The position numbers were made by a program, and so were the translations under genes. The notes beneath the pieces are model-generated. The model had not been told where the DNA came from, did no database searches, and saw only the letters and a program-made list of their open reading frames with translations. From Clostridia bacterium (GTDB lineage Bacteria > Bacillota > Clostridia > Oscillospirales > CAG-272), in assembly GCA_017472255.1 (NCBI GenBank), contig JAFUQU010000011.1:186001-250000 (forward strand): a stretch of DNA of 64,000 bases, written 5' to 3'. This document shows positions 52,755 through 61,118 of the stretch, one piece after another (positions within the stretch are counted from its first letter, which is position 1; the number at the start of each line of letters is the position of its first letter).

Positions 52755-54950
52755 TTAAACCTTCAGCGCGTCGCTGCCATCGCACGCAAACAGCGCCACG
52801 GGATTCTTCGGAATGGAGAAGAAAACCTTGTCGCCCGCCGCGCAGCGGACGTTCAGGAAGCGGTCGTCGTTCTCCTTCGGATGAACGCGGACGAGCCATG
52901 TGCGGCTTTCCGGCTTGCCGTTGTAATCGCCGACCCGCTCGCCGATGTTGATATCCACGCTTTCCTCGCCCTCGTGAACGGTGATTTCCGTATGGCAGGA
53001 GGTGTTCGTCTGGTAATCCAGCGACACGCCGTCGTCCTCGCGCAGAATGTAGGACGAATCGCCGTCAGGCCAGATATCCAGCGTCAGCGTGGAATCGTCG
53101 TATTCCGCCATATACTTCCGATCGCGCCAGCCGGGGATGATTGCGCCGCCCTTGATGAACAGACCGCCGCCCCGTCCTTCGGGGGGATTGTAGGGATTGA
53201 TGTCGCAGGGGCCGGCGTATTCCTCGCCCGTCCATCCATCAATCCAGCGTCCGGCGGGAAGATGCACGCTGTCCGCGTAAGCGGAAACCAGCAGGGAATC
53301 GCCGATCATATACTGGCGGGAAGCGTCCATGGTCGCTTCATCCTCCGGGAACGCCAGCGGCATGGGACGGACGATGGGCATGGCTTCCTCGTGACCCTCC
53401 AGGGCGGCGGAATAATAGTAGGGCAGGATGCGATAGCGGATTCGGGCGTACTCGACGAACATTTTGTGCATATCATCGCCCGCGTACCAGGGCTGCTCCA
53501 CGCCGTGCCATGCGTTCAGGTGCGCCCACGGCACGAACATACCAAAGTGAATGCTCTCGGGATGGTGGATGTTCATATCGATGGTGGTGTTCATATGCCC
53601 GGACAGCGCCAGCGTCTCCAGCCAGATCATCGCGCCCAGCTCGCCGCCGTTATCGCCGGTGGTGGAAGCGCTCCAGTGCTGGATGCCGGTGTATCCGCCG
53701 GAATAATGGTGCATGGAGCGTTTGTTCGTCTGCGCTTCAAAGCCCTCCTTCACCTGCTTGGTCAGCAGAATCTGGTTGTAGTTGTGCATCTGCATGGAGG
53801 TCAAACCGTTGAACAGGCGGGGGCGGTTCATGCGGTCGAAGCAGCATACCATGTCGGCGGGATCAAGCTTGTAGCCGTCCACGCCGATGTAGGTGAACTT
53901 TTTCAGGTGCTCGTACCAGCCTTCGCCGTAGTCCTCAACCGAACCGTCCGCCAGCTCGCGTTCGGCTTCGGCGGTCAGGTCATAGCGGATGCAGCGCCAG
54001 AGGGAGAGCTTGAGGTTCATTCGGTGGAGCGCCGACACGAAGGTGATGGGATTGTTGGGGCTGGTCATATGATAGTCGCAGATATGGAAGCGCTTGGTGT
54101 CCCATTGGGGGGCGGTGGAATAATCGTAGAATTTTTCCATCCAGCCCGGCTCCAGCGAAATCATATCCACGGGAATGCTTTCTTTACGGAAGCGTTCGGC
54201 GTCGGCGAGCACCTCCATCTGGTCGGAGAAGATGGGGGCGATGTAGGTTAAGCCATACGCCCATTTGGGCATAACCATGGGATTGCCGGTCAGCGTTGTG
54301 TAGGCTTTCAGCACGCCCTGATAGCTGCCGCCCCAAAGGATGAACAGGTCAAGCTCGTCGTCCTCGCCAAGGCAGATCAGCTGATCGCTCACCCGTCCGC
54401 CGATGTCCATGAAGCTGCGGCTGCGGGCGTTGAGAAAAATGCCCCAGCCCGAGGAACTGATAACCAGCGGAATCGGGATTTCGTTGTACTGGTAGCGCAC
54501 CCAGTTCTGATAGGCGCGTCCGCGCAGCTGGATGCGGTCGTTGGCGCCCTCGCCCAGACCGTAGAAGCGTTCGCCCTCGCCGATGCCGAAGTAAATGGCG
54601 TAAGCGGCTTCGGGGGGCAGGGTTTCGACGGGGATGGGGGAAGGCTTCTGCGCCTCCTCGGGGGTGCCGATGATGGCCTGATAATCGGTGTACTTCTCCT
54701 TGAATTCCTCGACCAGACTGTCGTGGAGCGCCTGATATTCCTCGGTTTCGTCGGTGACGATGCGGAAGGGAAGCAGACGTCCGTCGGGAAGGGTGACGGT
54801 GTCGTCGGAATACGTAATGCCGCTATCGGACAGCGTTTGGGGCAGGGTGATAATGCCATAGCGCTCGGCGAGGGTTTCGGCGTGCAGCTCGGAGAGCCTG
54901 ATGCGCAGAATGCCGGGGGCGATGTGGGTGAATTGAAGCGTTCTTGCCAT
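52755..54950 (-). CDS. GH31 family alpha-glycosidase
   Basis: A 731-residue cytoplasmic enzyme. The N-terminal sandwich contains FYGLGEGANDRIQLRGR near residue 129; the TIM barrel carries the nucleophile Asp363 in GYKLDPAD and the acid/base Asp433 in TTGDNGGE; then IRYRILPYYYS and LPAGRWIDGWTGEEY mark the C-terminal domains. GH31 includes alpha-glucosidases and alpha-xylosidases; specificity is not clear. No signal peptide. Divergent from an unknown gene at 55119. Confidence 0.93.
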   Translation of the reverse strand: MARTLQFTHIAPGILRIRLSELHAETLAERYGIITLPQTLSDSGITYSDDTVTLPDGRLLPFRIVTDETEEYQALHDSLVEEFKEKYTDYQAIIGTPEEAQKPSPIPVETLPPEAAYAIYFGIGEGERFYGLGEGANDRIQLRGRAYQNWVRYQYNEIPIPLVISSSGWGIFLNARSRSFMDIGGRVSDQLICLGEDDELDLFILWGGSYQGVLKAYTTLTGNPMVMPKWAYGLTYIAPIFSDQMEVLADAERFRKESIPVDMISLEPGWMEKFYDYSTAPQWDTKRFHICDYHMTSPNNPITFVSALHRMNLKLSLWRCIRYDLTAEAERELADGSVEDYGEGWYEHLKKFTYIGVDGYKLDPADMVCCFDRMNRPRLFNGLTSMQMHNYNQILLTKQVKEGFEAQTNKRSMHHYSGGYTGIQHWSASTTGDNGGELGAMIWLETLALSGHMNTTIDMNIHHPESIHFGMFVPWAHLNAWHGVEQPWYAGDDMHKMFVEYARIRYRILPYYYSAALEGHEEAMPIVRPMPLAFPEDEATMDASRQYMIGDSLLVSAYADSVHLPAGRWIDGWTGEEYAGPCDINPYNPPEGRGGGLFIKGGAIIPGWRDRKYMAEYDDSTLTLDIWPDGDSSYILREDDGVSLDYQTNTSCHTEITVHEGEESVDINIGERVGDYNGKPESRTWLVRVHPKENDDRFLNVRCAAGDKVFFSIPKNPVALFACDGSDALKV

Positions 54951-54990
54951 GATGGGATTCCTTTCTCACATTGGTATGATCGTTATATTC

Positions 54991-55019
54991 AGTATACCGT
55001 ATCAAAAGAATTTTGTCAA
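54991..55019 (-). promoter_or_regulatory. Promoter of the GH31 gene
   Basis: On the minus strand TTGACA (55019-55014), 17 bases, TATACT (54996-54991). Confidence 0.8.
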
Positions 55020-55071
55020 TGCATAAACTCCTATATTTTGACGGAATTTAAGCATATATTAGATATTTCTC

Positions 55072-55100
55072 TTGACAGCGTCGGCGGATTGGGGTATAAT
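55072..55100 (+). promoter_or_regulatory. Promoter of the first unknown paralogue
   Basis: TTGACA (55072-55077), 17 bases, TATAAT (55095-55100). The transcript should start near 55107, only about 12 bases before the first ATG. Confidence 0.8.
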
Positions 55101-55118
55101 TGTATCATATTATAATAT

Positions 55119-56933
55119 ATGAAAGCAGGGATTCCTATCAAAACGAACAATCCGAACATTGAACTGGCCGCACTGACATCGGACATTGTGCTGGGAGAGG
55201 ATGACGGTCTCTGGTACGACACGGGCAGCGGGAAGATTGCCTACGAAGACACGATCTGCGTGCAGGGGAGCACTTCCGTGGCGGGAGTGCGGGTGACGGG
55301 CGGCAGTCATAAGCTGCTGTTCAACGACAGCGAGGACGTCGGCTGCTGCGCCGAAATCTGCCTGAGCAAGCCGGTATTCGATATCGCGGCGGGGGCTTCG
55401 CTGACGATCGTGCCCGGATACTGGGGCGGAACCGCTTCCAACTGCATTGGTCCCATCAAATCGGGCGAGGGGAAGCTGATCTTCGGCGAGCCGCTGTTTG
55501 TCGGCAGCAGCTTGGAGGAGAAGTGTACCTTCGATCTGCGCTGTGGCGGCGATACGCCCATGACCATGCCCGACGCCGATGATCGCTGGTATCGGCGCTG
55601 GTGCAATTACGAGCGGGTGCTGACCGTGGGCAGCGGTCGGATTGTGATTGGGGAAACCTGCTGGCTGACGGCCGCCGACCGTTCGGCATGGGCGCATTTT
55701 GACAAGGACAGCGGGCGGCTGACCCTTCACGGAGCGTTTGCCGCCGATGAGCTGGAGGTGGCGAAGGACGCTCTGCGGGATGAGCCTCGGGGAATCGAAG
55801 AAAGCCTGTCGTCCCGGGCAGCGCTTCCCACCCGTCTGCTGACGGTGGACGAGCGGATGGGCAGCCTGAACGGACGGGTGGTCAACACCGCATGGCTGTC
55901 CGAAAGCCGGGATGAGGAAGCCGGGCGGGATTTGAAGACGCTGCATCTAACGGGGAACGCCATTCTGTACGGGAACTGCCAGCCCGACCGGGTGGAGTTT
56001 GACGGCTGCGAATCGCTGGATATTCCCCAGGGCGTGACGCTGGATCTGTCGCTGCTTGACGGGATTCCGCCTCTCGCGGGCTGCCAGGTCAAGGGCACGC
56101 TCCTTCTGCCCGAAGCCGATGCCGGGCTTGGGCAGGAAATGCTGGCGGACGGCAGAATCCGCCCGGTCTATCGGGGCGTGGTGCGCATCGGAAAGCAGTC
56201 CTTCCGCGCCGAAGCCAAGCTGGATTTTTCCAAGCCCGACACCCCCGCCGAGGGAGAGGGCTACCGTTGGATTGCCTTCTCAAAAACGCTGGTGCTTACC
56301 AATTTTGTCTGCGAATGCGAGACCGACTGCATCCGTCTGCCCTCGCGTTCCGTCATCGAGCTGCACGGCGTGAACCGCATCACCGTCACCGGCTATAAGA
56401 GCCGTACCATCGCGGCAGGCGATCAGCCGAGGAATTTCCGCGGTATGCTGATCGTCACGGGCGACGGCAGGCTGACGCTGAACGGCGCGCTGCGTGTGGG
56501 CAACAACGATTTGATCATCCGTGGCGGCGGCATCGATCTGAACGGAAGACTGAAAACCGATTCGGTCACGCTGTCCGGAGGTAAGCTGACCTGCCGGAAA
56601 AAGACCGAGCTGGGGCAGCTGGAGCTGTGCGGCGGCGAATTCATGAGCGAGGGACAGTTCGAAATCGGCAAGCTGATTATGTCGCGCGGGCAGTTCTCCT
56701 ACGAATCGGAGACCCGGGTGATAACGACGCTTGGAACGGCGGTGGAATACCGTCCGATGAACAGTTTCCGCGAATTCCCGACGCTGACGACCCGCTGCAA
56801 GGAGGTACACGGGTACACGCTTCGGAGAAGCGAATACAACGGAAGCTACATATACACGACCAATGTAGATGATCAGAAGGAGTACGCGGATCAGAACGAC
56901 TACGCGCCATCCGTGAAAATCGTCGTGAAGTGA
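55119..56933 (+). CDS. Unknown protein, first of two paralogues; beta-solenoid-like
   Basis: A 604-residue soluble protein that I do not recognise. No signal peptide or membrane segment. The C-terminal third alternates short Gly- and polar-rich beta strands (RLTLNGALRVGNNDLIIRGG, then GGKLTC, GGEFMS), which suggests a beta-helix. The middle contains conserved RCGGDTPM, GETCWL and SKPDTPAEGEGYRWIAF. The paralogue at 59357-61102 aligns along the whole length. The ATG at 55119 has no ribosome binding site and lies about 12 bases from the transcription start. An alternative is ATC at 55137 behind GCAGGG, matching the paralogue. It sits among GH31, GH28 and AraC genes, so a carbohydrate-linked role is plausible but unproven. 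Confidence 0.75.
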   Translation: MKAGIPIKTNNPNIELAALTSDIVLGEDDGLWYDTGSGKIAYEDTICVQGSTSVAGVRVTGGSHKLLFNDSEDVGCCAEICLSKPVFDIAAGASLTIVPGYWGGTASNCIGPIKSGEGKLIFGEPLFVGSSLEEKCTFDLRCGGDTPMTMPDADDRWYRRWCNYERVLTVGSGRIVIGETCWLTAADRSAWAHFDKDSGRLTLHGAFAADELEVAKDALRDEPRGIEESLSSRAALPTRLLTVDERMGSLNGRVVNTAWLSESRDEEAGRDLKTLHLTGNAILYGNCQPDRVEFDGCESLDIPQGVTLDLSLLDGIPPLAGCQVKGTLLLPEADAGLGQEMLADGRIRPVYRGVVRIGKQSFRAEAKLDFSKPDTPAEGEGYRWIAFSKTLVLTNFVCECETDCIRLPSRSVIELHGVNRITVTGYKSRTIAAGDQPRNFRGMLIVTGDGRLTLNGALRVGNNDLIIRGGGIDLNGRLKTDSVTLSGGKLTCRKKTELGQLELCGGEFMSEGQFEIGKLIMSRGQFSYESETRVITTLGTAVEYRPMNSFREFPTLTTRCKEVHGYTLRRSEYNGSYIYTTNVDDQKEYADQNDYAPSVKIVVK

Positions 56934-56935
56934 TC

Positions 56936-57748
56936 TCAATCCTGCCGGAATCTGCTGGGCGCGCAGCCGGTTTCGCGCTTGAAGAATCGGGAAAAATAGT
57001 TGGAATCGCGGAAGCCGCAGGCTTCCGCGATTTCGCTTATCGTCAGGGAAGTGTTGCGCAGATGTTCTTTGGCGGCTTCAACGCGGCAGGCGTTCAGATA
57101 GTGGATGGGCGTGATGCCGGTTTCCCGCAGAAAAAGGCGGCAGAGGTAGCGTTCGCTGAGCCGGACGGCACGGGCGGCATCGCTGACGGTGACGCCTTCG
57201 GACAGGTTCAGGCGTAAAAAATCCATGGCCTGTCGGACATAGCCCGCCGGACTTTTGTCCGCCGCGCGAGTTTGAGGAAGCAGGGCGAGAAGCATATACA
57301 GCAGCCCCGTCTGACGCAGAGAAGCGGAGGCTTCGTCCTGTTCGTCATAGACGGCGGCGTGAAGCAATGGCAGCAACGGGGAAGGGTCGATGCCGGAAAA
57401 GCGGTCGGTGTTGGCGAAGGTGTAATCCGCGATCAGACCGGACGCCTCGCTTCCGCCGAATTCGACCCAATACTGCTCAAAGGGCTTGTCCGGCAGGATT
57501 TCAAGCCGGTGCGCCAGCATAGGGCGCATGAGAAAGGCGTCCCCCGCCGACACGGGCTGGCCGTTGTGCAGCGCCTGTCCGCCGAGAACCATGTGCAGCA
57601 CGTATTCCCCACGCACCATGGTTGGGGAGATGTAGCCGGGCTGAGCGATGCCGTGGCTGATGGAGCGCACGTACAGCCCCGCCGACGGACGAACCTGGGT
57701 GAAAAAGGTGTGGATGACGGAACCGGCGCGCATTTGCTTGAAAAACAT
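56936..57748 (-). CDS. AraC family transcriptional regulator
   Basis: A 270-residue regulator. Residues 20-130 are a cupin sensor (GEYVLHMVLGGQAL, then AGDAFLMRPMLAHRL); residues 170-268 are the AraC domain (AARAVRLSERYLCRLFLRETGITP and IAEACGFRDSNYFSRFFKRETGCAPSRFR). The ATG at 57748 has AGGAGGAA 4 bases upstream. The leader contains a hairpin element and a second ribosome binding site (57761-57846). Likely regulator of the GH28 gene and flanking unknown paralogues. Confidence 0.92.
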   Translation of the reverse strand: MFFKQMRAGSVIHTFFTQVRPSAGLYVRSISHGIAQPGYISPTMVRGEYVLHMVLGGQALHNGQPVSAGDAFLMRPMLAHRLEILPDKPFEQYWVEFGGSEASGLIADYTFANTDRFSGIDPSPLLPLLHAAVYDEQDEASASLRQTGLLYMLLALLPQTRAADKSPAGYVRQAMDFLRLNLSEGVTVSDAARAVRLSERYLCRLFLRETGITPIHYLNACRVEAAKEHLRNTSLTISEIAEACGFRDSNYFSRFFKRETGCAPSRFRQD

Positions 57749-57760
57749 ACTTCCTCCTGC

Positions 57761-57835
57761 ATGTCATTAACTTAAGAGAACGGGGAGGGTTTTTTTTCAA
57801 AAAAGTTTCCCCCCCACGGCTTAAGTTAATGACAT
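57761..57835 (-). repeat. Nested inverted-repeat element in the AraC leader
   Basis: Perfect 16-base inverted repeats (57761-57776 and 57820-57835) enclose a second GC-rich hairpin (57783-57817). Nine-base direct repeats TTCCTCCTG flank it (57751-57759 and 57838-57846); on the minus strand both are AGGAGGAA-type ribosome binding sites. The outer site precedes ATG TCA TTA ACT TAA inside the repeat. The inner core recurs at 22096-22131. It looks like a small non-autonomous insertion or a leader control element. Confidence 0.6.
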
Positions 57836-57864
57836 TGTTCCTCCTGAGCGGATTTTTTTATTCC

Positions 57865-57893
57865 ATGATACATCAAAAAACGTAAAAAGTCAA
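57865..57893 (-). promoter_or_regulatory. Promoter of the AraC gene
   Basis: On the minus strand TTGACT (57893-57888), 17 bases, TATCAT (57870-57865). The transcript would start near 57858 and include the hairpin element. Confidence 0.65.
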
Positions 57894-57937
57894 GATGTTG
57901 GCGTAAATATTTCATGGACTTGGGGGCGGTGGTGTGC

Positions 57938-57966
57938 TATAATACTGATAACGGAACAAGTTCCGT
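57938..57966 (+). promoter_or_regulatory. GH28 promoter -10 box and perfect palindrome
   Basis: TATAAT at 57938-57943 is followed by a perfect 16-base palindrome, ACGGAACAAGTTCCGT without its AA centre symmetric (57951-57966), right at the predicted transcription start, then GGAGG at 57977. A repressor or regulator site is plausible. Confidence 0.6.
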
Positions 57967-57989
57967 ATTACATTCTGGAGGAACGAATT

Positions 57990-59231
57990 ATGTTAAACTG
58001 TGATATTCGCGAATTCGGCGCGGTGGGAGACGGCGTAACCCTCTGCACCGAGAGCATTCAGTCGGCCATCGACGCCTGCGGAGCGGCGGGCGGCGGACGT
58101 GTAACCATCGCCGGGGGACGCTATCTGTCCGCGCGCATCGATCTGCGTTCGGGCGTGGAGCTGCACATCGACGTGGACGGCGTGCTGCTGGCCACCACCG
58201 ACGGCTCGGCGTTCAAAGAGATCGAAACCGATTTCTGGATTACCGACATGGCGCCCCGACGCAACAAAAAATGCTTCATCTACGCCGAGGGCTGCCACGA
58301 CATCGCCATCACTGGGCGGGGCATGATCGACTGCCAGGGACGCTTCGCCGTGGAAAAAGTTCCGGAGGGCGACCCGTCGGGCTTCGTGTGGGGCTATCGG
58401 CGGAAGGTGTTCGATCTGCCCGCGCGGATGATTCTCTTTATGGGCTGCAAGGACGTGATCTGCGAGGACGTGCTGCTTTATGAGCCTTGCTCGGGCTGGG
58501 GCTACTGGGTCTGTGACTGCGACCGCGTGACCATGCGCGGTCTGCGGGTGGAATCGGATCCGGGTTATCCCAACGCCGACGGCATCCACGTGAACTGTTC
58601 CCGGGACGTGCGCATCTCCGACTGCACGATTCAGGCGGGGGACGACGCCATTGTCGTGCGGGCGTACACCGGCGTACTCCATAAGAAAACGCCCTGTGAG
58701 CGGGTGCTTGTTACCAACTGCAACCTGTCCAGTATGTGCAGCTGCATCCGGGTGGCGTGGGTCAACGACTGGATTATCCGGGACTGCGTGTTCTCCAACC
58801 TGACCTTCCACGACTGCAACACGGGCGTGGGAATGACCATTCCCACCGTCAACGAAAAAACGCACTACACCGACGACGGCGGCGATTTTACGTTGGTGGA
58901 GCGGCTGACCTTCTCGAACATCACCACGGTGCGCTGCTATCACGAACCGCTGATTATCACGCTGATGCCCGGCTGTCAGGTGGAAGCCATCCGCGACATC
59001 CGCTTTTCGGGCATTCTGTCGGAATGCGGCTATCTGCCTGGCTTCGTTGGACGGGCCGACGCGCCGCTGGAGCGGATCAGCTTCTCCGACTGCGACTTCC
59101 GCGTGGTGGATTATCACGGCGAAGGTCCCAGCCGCTCGTCGAATATGCGCCGGGGCAGCGCCACCGAGCCGCGCTTCGAATACTGCCGCGACCTGCGCAT
59201 GAACAACACGTCGTTCACGTCGCTGTGTTAA
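57990..59231 (+). CDS. GH28-like (polygalacturonase-fold) glycosidase
   Basis: A 413-residue right-handed beta-helix protein. The GH28 opening is FGAVGDGVTLCTESIQSAIDAC (residues 9-30), and two of the catalytic elements are present: NADGIH at 195-200 and AGDDAIVV at 216-223. The usual Gly-His-Gly motif is replaced by SSMCSCIRV, and the later RIK is not obvious, so the active site differs from classical polygalacturonase. No signal peptide. It is preceded by GGAGG and flanked by AraC and the unknown paralogue pair. Confidence 0.85.
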   Translation: MLNCDIREFGAVGDGVTLCTESIQSAIDACGAAGGGRVTIAGGRYLSARIDLRSGVELHIDVDGVLLATTDGSAFKEIETDFWITDMAPRRNKKCFIYAEGCHDIAITGRGMIDCQGRFAVEKVPEGDPSGFVWGYRRKVFDLPARMILFMGCKDVICEDVLLYEPCSGWGYWVCDCDRVTMRGLRVESDPGYPNADGIHVNCSRDVRISDCTIQAGDDAIVVRAYTGVLHKKTPCERVLVTNCNLSSMCSCIRVAWVNDWIIRDCVFSNLTFHDCNTGVGMTIPTVNEKTHYTDDGGDFTLVERLTFSNITTVRCYHEPLIITLMPGCQVEAIRDIRFSGILSECGYLPGFVGRADAPLERISFSDCDFRVVDYHGEGPSRSSNMRRGSATEPRFEYCRDLRMNNTSFTSLC

Positions 59232-59246
59232 GGATTATTTACGCAA

Positions 59247-59283
59247 AGAGTGTCTGCACGGCTGTGCAGACACTCTTTTTTCG
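59247..59283 (+). terminator. Terminator of the GH28 gene
   Basis: Perfect 13-bp stem (59247-59259 with 59264-59276) and TTTTTTC tail. Confidence 0.9.
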
Positions 59284-59292
59284 CCGAAGGTC

Positions 59293-59321
59293 TTGACATC
59301 AGCCGTACAATCATGTATAAT
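59293..59321 (+). promoter_or_regulatory. Promoter of the second unknown paralogue
   Basis: TTGACA (59293-59298), 17 bases, TATAAT (59316-59321), the same layout as before the first paralogue. Confidence 0.8.
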
Positions 59322-59356
59322 TTTATCATAATTAATATAAAAGGCAGGGGATTTTT

Positions 59357-61102
59357 ATCGAAACGACATATCCGACCATTGAACTGAGCACGCTGACGGG
59401 GGACATTGTGCTGGGGCAGGACGACGAACTGTGGTACGACGCGGGAAGCGGCAGAACGCCCTACGAAGGCGTTCTGTGCGTGCAGGGAATCACCACCACG
59501 TCGGGCGTCCGCGTCACGGGCGGCGATCACAAACTGTTGTACGCCGATACGGAGGATCGACATCATGAGGTTCAGATCTGCCTAAGCAGACCGGTTTTCG
59601 ACATCGCTGCGGGGGCTTCGCTGACGGTGCAGCCCGGACGCTTCGGCGGAACCGCATCCAACTGCATCGGTTCCATTCAAACCGGCGAGGGAAAGCTGAT
59701 CTTCGGCGAACTGCATTCCGGCGAACTCAAGGAAAAATTCAACATCCGCTGCGGCGGCGAAACGCCCCTGAATGTGCCCGACGCCGACGATGACCTGTAC
59801 GAGCGTTACTACAATTACCAGCCCGTGCTGAACTGTGACGAACGGGTGGAAATCTGTGAAACCTGCTGGCTGGTGGCTTCCGACCGCTCGGCGTGGGCGT
59901 ATTATGATTTCGACACCGCGACCCTCACTTACCACGGCGAGCTGAACGTTCCCGAGCTGCTTGTGACAAAGTACGCGCTGCGCGAACGGGAACCGGAGAA
60001 ACGCCCGATTTACTACATATCCAGCGCCAACGCGGCGGATCACCTGCTGACGGTGGATTCCAGCATGGGACAACTGAAGGGCAGACTGCTGAACAGCGCG
60101 TGGCTCAGCGATTCGCGGGATGCGTCGTCGGAAAGGGATGTGCGCACCCTCCATCTGTCGGGGGATGCTTACATCGCCGAAAACTGCAAGCCCGACCGGG
60201 TGGAAATGGACGGCTGTACTTCCATCTATATTCCCGAACGGGTGACTTTCGACCTGTCCGGGCTTGATAAGCTCCCGTCGATTGCCCACTGTGAGGTGAA
60301 CGGCGTTCTGGTGCTGCCCGAGTCCGCATTTGAAACCGTCAATTCGCTTCTGTCCGACGGCAGCATCCATCCGTATTACCGGGGCGTGGTGCGCGTCGGT
60401 AAGAACCACCTTTTCCGCGCCCAGGCGAAGCTGGACTTTTCCAAGCCCGATACCCCCGCCGAGGGAGAGGGCTATCGTTGGATTGCCTTCACCAAAACGC
60501 TGGTGCTCACCGATTTTGTCTGCGAATGTGCCGACGACTGCATCCGCCTGCCTTCCCGCTCTACCGTGGAGCTGCACGGAAAGAGCAGCATCACCGTCAC
60601 CGGAAAAAAGAGCCGCGCCATCGCCGTGGGCGATCAGCCCAGAAACATCCGCGGTATGCTGATTTTCACCGGGGACGGCAGTCTGACGCTGAACGGCAGG
60701 CTGCGGGTCGGCAACAACGACTTGTTCATCCGGGGCGGCGAAATTGACCTGAACAGCCGGATAAAGACCGATTCCATCACCCTGTCCGGCGGACGCCTGA
60801 CCTGCCGGCAGGAAGCGGAGATCAGCTTCATCGAGCTGTGCGGCGGAGAATTCATGGGCTATGGAAAGCTGACCATCGGCGGATTGACCATGTCCCGGGG
60901 CGTGTTTGCCTACGAATCGGATGGCTGGCAGCTCAATGAATTCCACTCGCGCCCCACGCTCAGCACCCGCTGCACAGAGGTGAACGGATGCACCTGCGTG
61001 CGGGAAAAAGGCGGCAGGGATAACGTCTTCTCCATCGACGGCAGACCGTTTCATGTGACGAACGGCAACTACGCCCGTCAGGTGAAGATTATTGCGAAAT
61101 GA
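59357..61102 (+). CDS. Unknown protein, second of two paralogues; apparent non-AUG start
   Basis: About 581 residues, aligned throughout with the protein of 55119-56933 and equally unrecognised. Shared stretches include DIVLGxDD, VRVTGG, KLIFGE, GGTASNCIG, RCGGxTP, AKLDFSKPDTPAEGEGYRWIAF, GDQPRN and the Gly-rich repeat end. Similarity starts at ETTYPTIELSTLTGDIVLG, upstream of the first possible standard start (GTG at 59408), yet no ATG, GTG or TTG lies between the in-frame TAA at about 59330 and that point. An ATC at 59357 (or ATT at 59351) follows AGGCAGGGG and is the likely start; the GTG would cut conserved residues. No signal peptide. Followed by an acyltransferase gene 16 bases on. Confidence 0.72.
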   Translation: METTYPTIELSTLTGDIVLGQDDELWYDAGSGRTPYEGVLCVQGITTTSGVRVTGGDHKLLYADTEDRHHEVQICLSRPVFDIAAGASLTVQPGRFGGTASNCIGSIQTGEGKLIFGELHSGELKEKFNIRCGGETPLNVPDADDDLYERYYNYQPVLNCDERVEICETCWLVASDRSAWAYYDFDTATLTYHGELNVPELLVTKYALREREPEKRPIYYISSANAADHLLTVDSSMGQLKGRLLNSAWLSDSRDASSERDVRTLHLSGDAYIAENCKPDRVEMDGCTSIYIPERVTFDLSGLDKLPSIAHCEVNGVLVLPESAFETVNSLLSDGSIHPYYRGVVRVGKNHLFRAQAKLDFSKPDTPAEGEGYRWIAFTKTLVLTDFVCECADDCIRLPSRSTVELHGKSSITVTGKKSRAIAVGDQPRNIRGMLIFTGDGSLTLNGRLRVGNNDLFIRGGEIDLNSRIKTDSITLSGGRLTCRQEAEISFIELCGGEFMGYGKLTIGGLTMSRGVFAYESDGWQLNEFHSRPTLSTRCTEVNGCTCVREKGGRDNVFSIDGRPFHVTNGNYARQVKIIAK

Positions 61103-61118
61103 CCGAACGGAGGTTAGC

